Shown here: positions 5,999 through 6,739 of the stretch, one piece after another
How positions within the stretch are numbered: the stretch's first letter is position 1
Layout: the number at the start of each line of letters is the position of its first letter
Assembly: GCA_017613855.1 (NCBI GenBank)
Contig: JAGACY010000141.1
Span: forward strand, 1 to 6,739
Length of the DNA stretch: 6,739 nucleotides
Direction of reading: 5' to 3'
Source of the DNA: Pseudomonadota bacterium
Lineage (GTDB): Bacteria > Myxococcota > Bradymonadia > UBA4248
Notes under the pieces: generated by a model
Seen by the model: only the letters and a program-made list of their open reading frames with translations
Database searches by the model: none
Told to the model about the DNA's origin: nothing
Program-made: the position numbers and the translations under genes

Positions 5999-6739
5999 AT
6001 GCGAAGGTTGATCTGGCTTGTGGGGTTATTATCTATTTTCCTGTACGCGATGCCTTTGGATGTATCCGCTCAGGGATTGCCCCATTTTAATATCACGCCG
6101 GATAAGATGTATTCTGTCGCCATCTTCCCACAGTCGATCCCTATCTATTTGACAAAAGATATCCCGCCCAAAGTAAATATTGATGTCTCTGTCGTAAAAA
6201 AAGTTTTGTCCGAACAGATTAAAGGTCATCCCTATTTAAATCTCATTACTTTTGATGAAATAGAAAAATCTTTTAAAACCTCCGATCTACTTCATACCGA
6301 AGCATTTATGCAGGCCGAAATTGATATGAATTATGCCCAGACTTTCATCTCGGGTATGAATTATATGGCCGCTATAGAAATACTTCAGCGTGTAACTGAA
6401 AATTATAAAAAATCGTTGGTTCCGTATTATCGTCCGAGTACGGTCGCTCAGGCATATCAACAACTCGCCTATGCTTTGATCTCGCAATATGAAGAAGATC
6501 CGGATGAATATCAGCCTTTGATTCATTCTGCCAGACTCGCTTTCATCGAACTCATCCGATTGGCGCCGTATCTCGTTATGCTCGAAGGCAGACAATCTCA
6601 TGAACGTGTCGTGCGTTACGATGAAGCACTCGATCTGTTTTTGAATAATGAAGCTTATCGTCAGACGGTACCCAAGGATGCGGATGCACTGGCCCGAAAA
6701 ATCGGCGCTGATATTATCTTGATGCTGCGTTTGGTGTAA
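5999..6739 (+). CDS. Exported helical (TPR-like) protein, function unknown
   Basis: A 246-residue protein. MRRLIWLVGLLSIFLYAMPL and the following DVSA form a signal peptide with predicted cleavage VSA24|Q25, so the mature protein is periplasmic or surface-exposed. Residues about 38-95 (SVAIFPQSIP, LNLITFDEIEKSF) look like the small alpha/beta start seen in TolB/CsgG-like and myxobacterial PEGA/TPR envelope proteins. Residues about 100-220 are helical with TPR-like spacing (YMAAIEILQRV, AYQQLAYALIS, ARLAFIELIRLAP). The C-terminus DALARKIGADIILMLRLV ends abruptly at a TAA. In relatives as I recall them, a phrase like LGAD-x-[IV]-L opens a further beta domain, so this copy may be shortened or simply a short form. 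The start is chosen by AGGAGG and the signal peptide. It lies 10 bases after the lipoprotein gene, in the same operon. No enzyme motif is seen. Confidence 0.82.
   Translation: MRRLIWLVGLLSIFLYAMPLDVSAQGLPHFNITPDKMYSVAIFPQSIPIYLTKDIPPKVNIDVSVVKKVLSEQIKGHPYLNLITFDEIEKSFKTSDLLHTEAFMQAEIDMNYAQTFISGMNYMAAIEILQRVTENYKKSLVPYYRPSTVAQAYQQLAYALISQYEEDPDEYQPLIHSARLAFIELIRLAPYLVMLEGRQSHERVVRYDEALDLFLNNEAYRQTVPKDADALARKIGADIILMLRLV

Overview
The window reads as chromosomal DNA from a Gram-negative bacterium of moderate GC content, most likely in the deltaproteobacterial / Myxococcota-Bradymonadota neighbourhood. This rests on an RNase G whose sequence around the 5' sensor (e.g. SHISLPGR, DHIGVSRRI) resembles deltaproteobacterial orthologues as I remember them. 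It also rests on a long acidic, proline-rich, single-membrane-span protein with a eukaryote-like kinase fold, followed by a lipoprotein and a signal-peptide protein. The taxonomic call is an inference from memory, not from a search.

Layout: all four genes are on the plus strand. Bases 1-74 are the end of something upstream plus the ribosome binding site of the first gene. Bases 75-1586 encode RNase G (rng), complete and with all catalytic residues. Bases 1587-1729 form an intergenic region with a GC-rich, heavily hairpinned stretch (1585-1679) followed by an AT-richer stretch leading into the next gene. Bases 1730-6739 look like one operon. It begins with a 997-residue membrane protein with an N-terminal tandem-repeat region and a C-terminal FAM20 / Four-jointed-like kinase domain. 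Next comes a 422-residue lipoprotein whose start codon overlaps the kinase stop codon (ATGA). Last is a 246-residue exported, helix-rich protein whose Shine-Dalgarno overlaps the lipoprotein stop codon.

The most interesting content is the three-gene operon. The predicted topology places the FAM20-like kinase domain outside the cytoplasm, as in animal secretory-pathway kinases. Its two coupled partners are also envelope proteins. The cytoplasmic half carries six copies of an ETNDLG-type motif, three of them in a strict 25-residue (75-bp) tandem array, which could be a phosphothreonine / docking platform. I infer a membrane-spanning phosphorylation or signalling unit linking cytoplasm and envelope. 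The sequence shows the motifs and the coupling, but substrate and activity are unknown.
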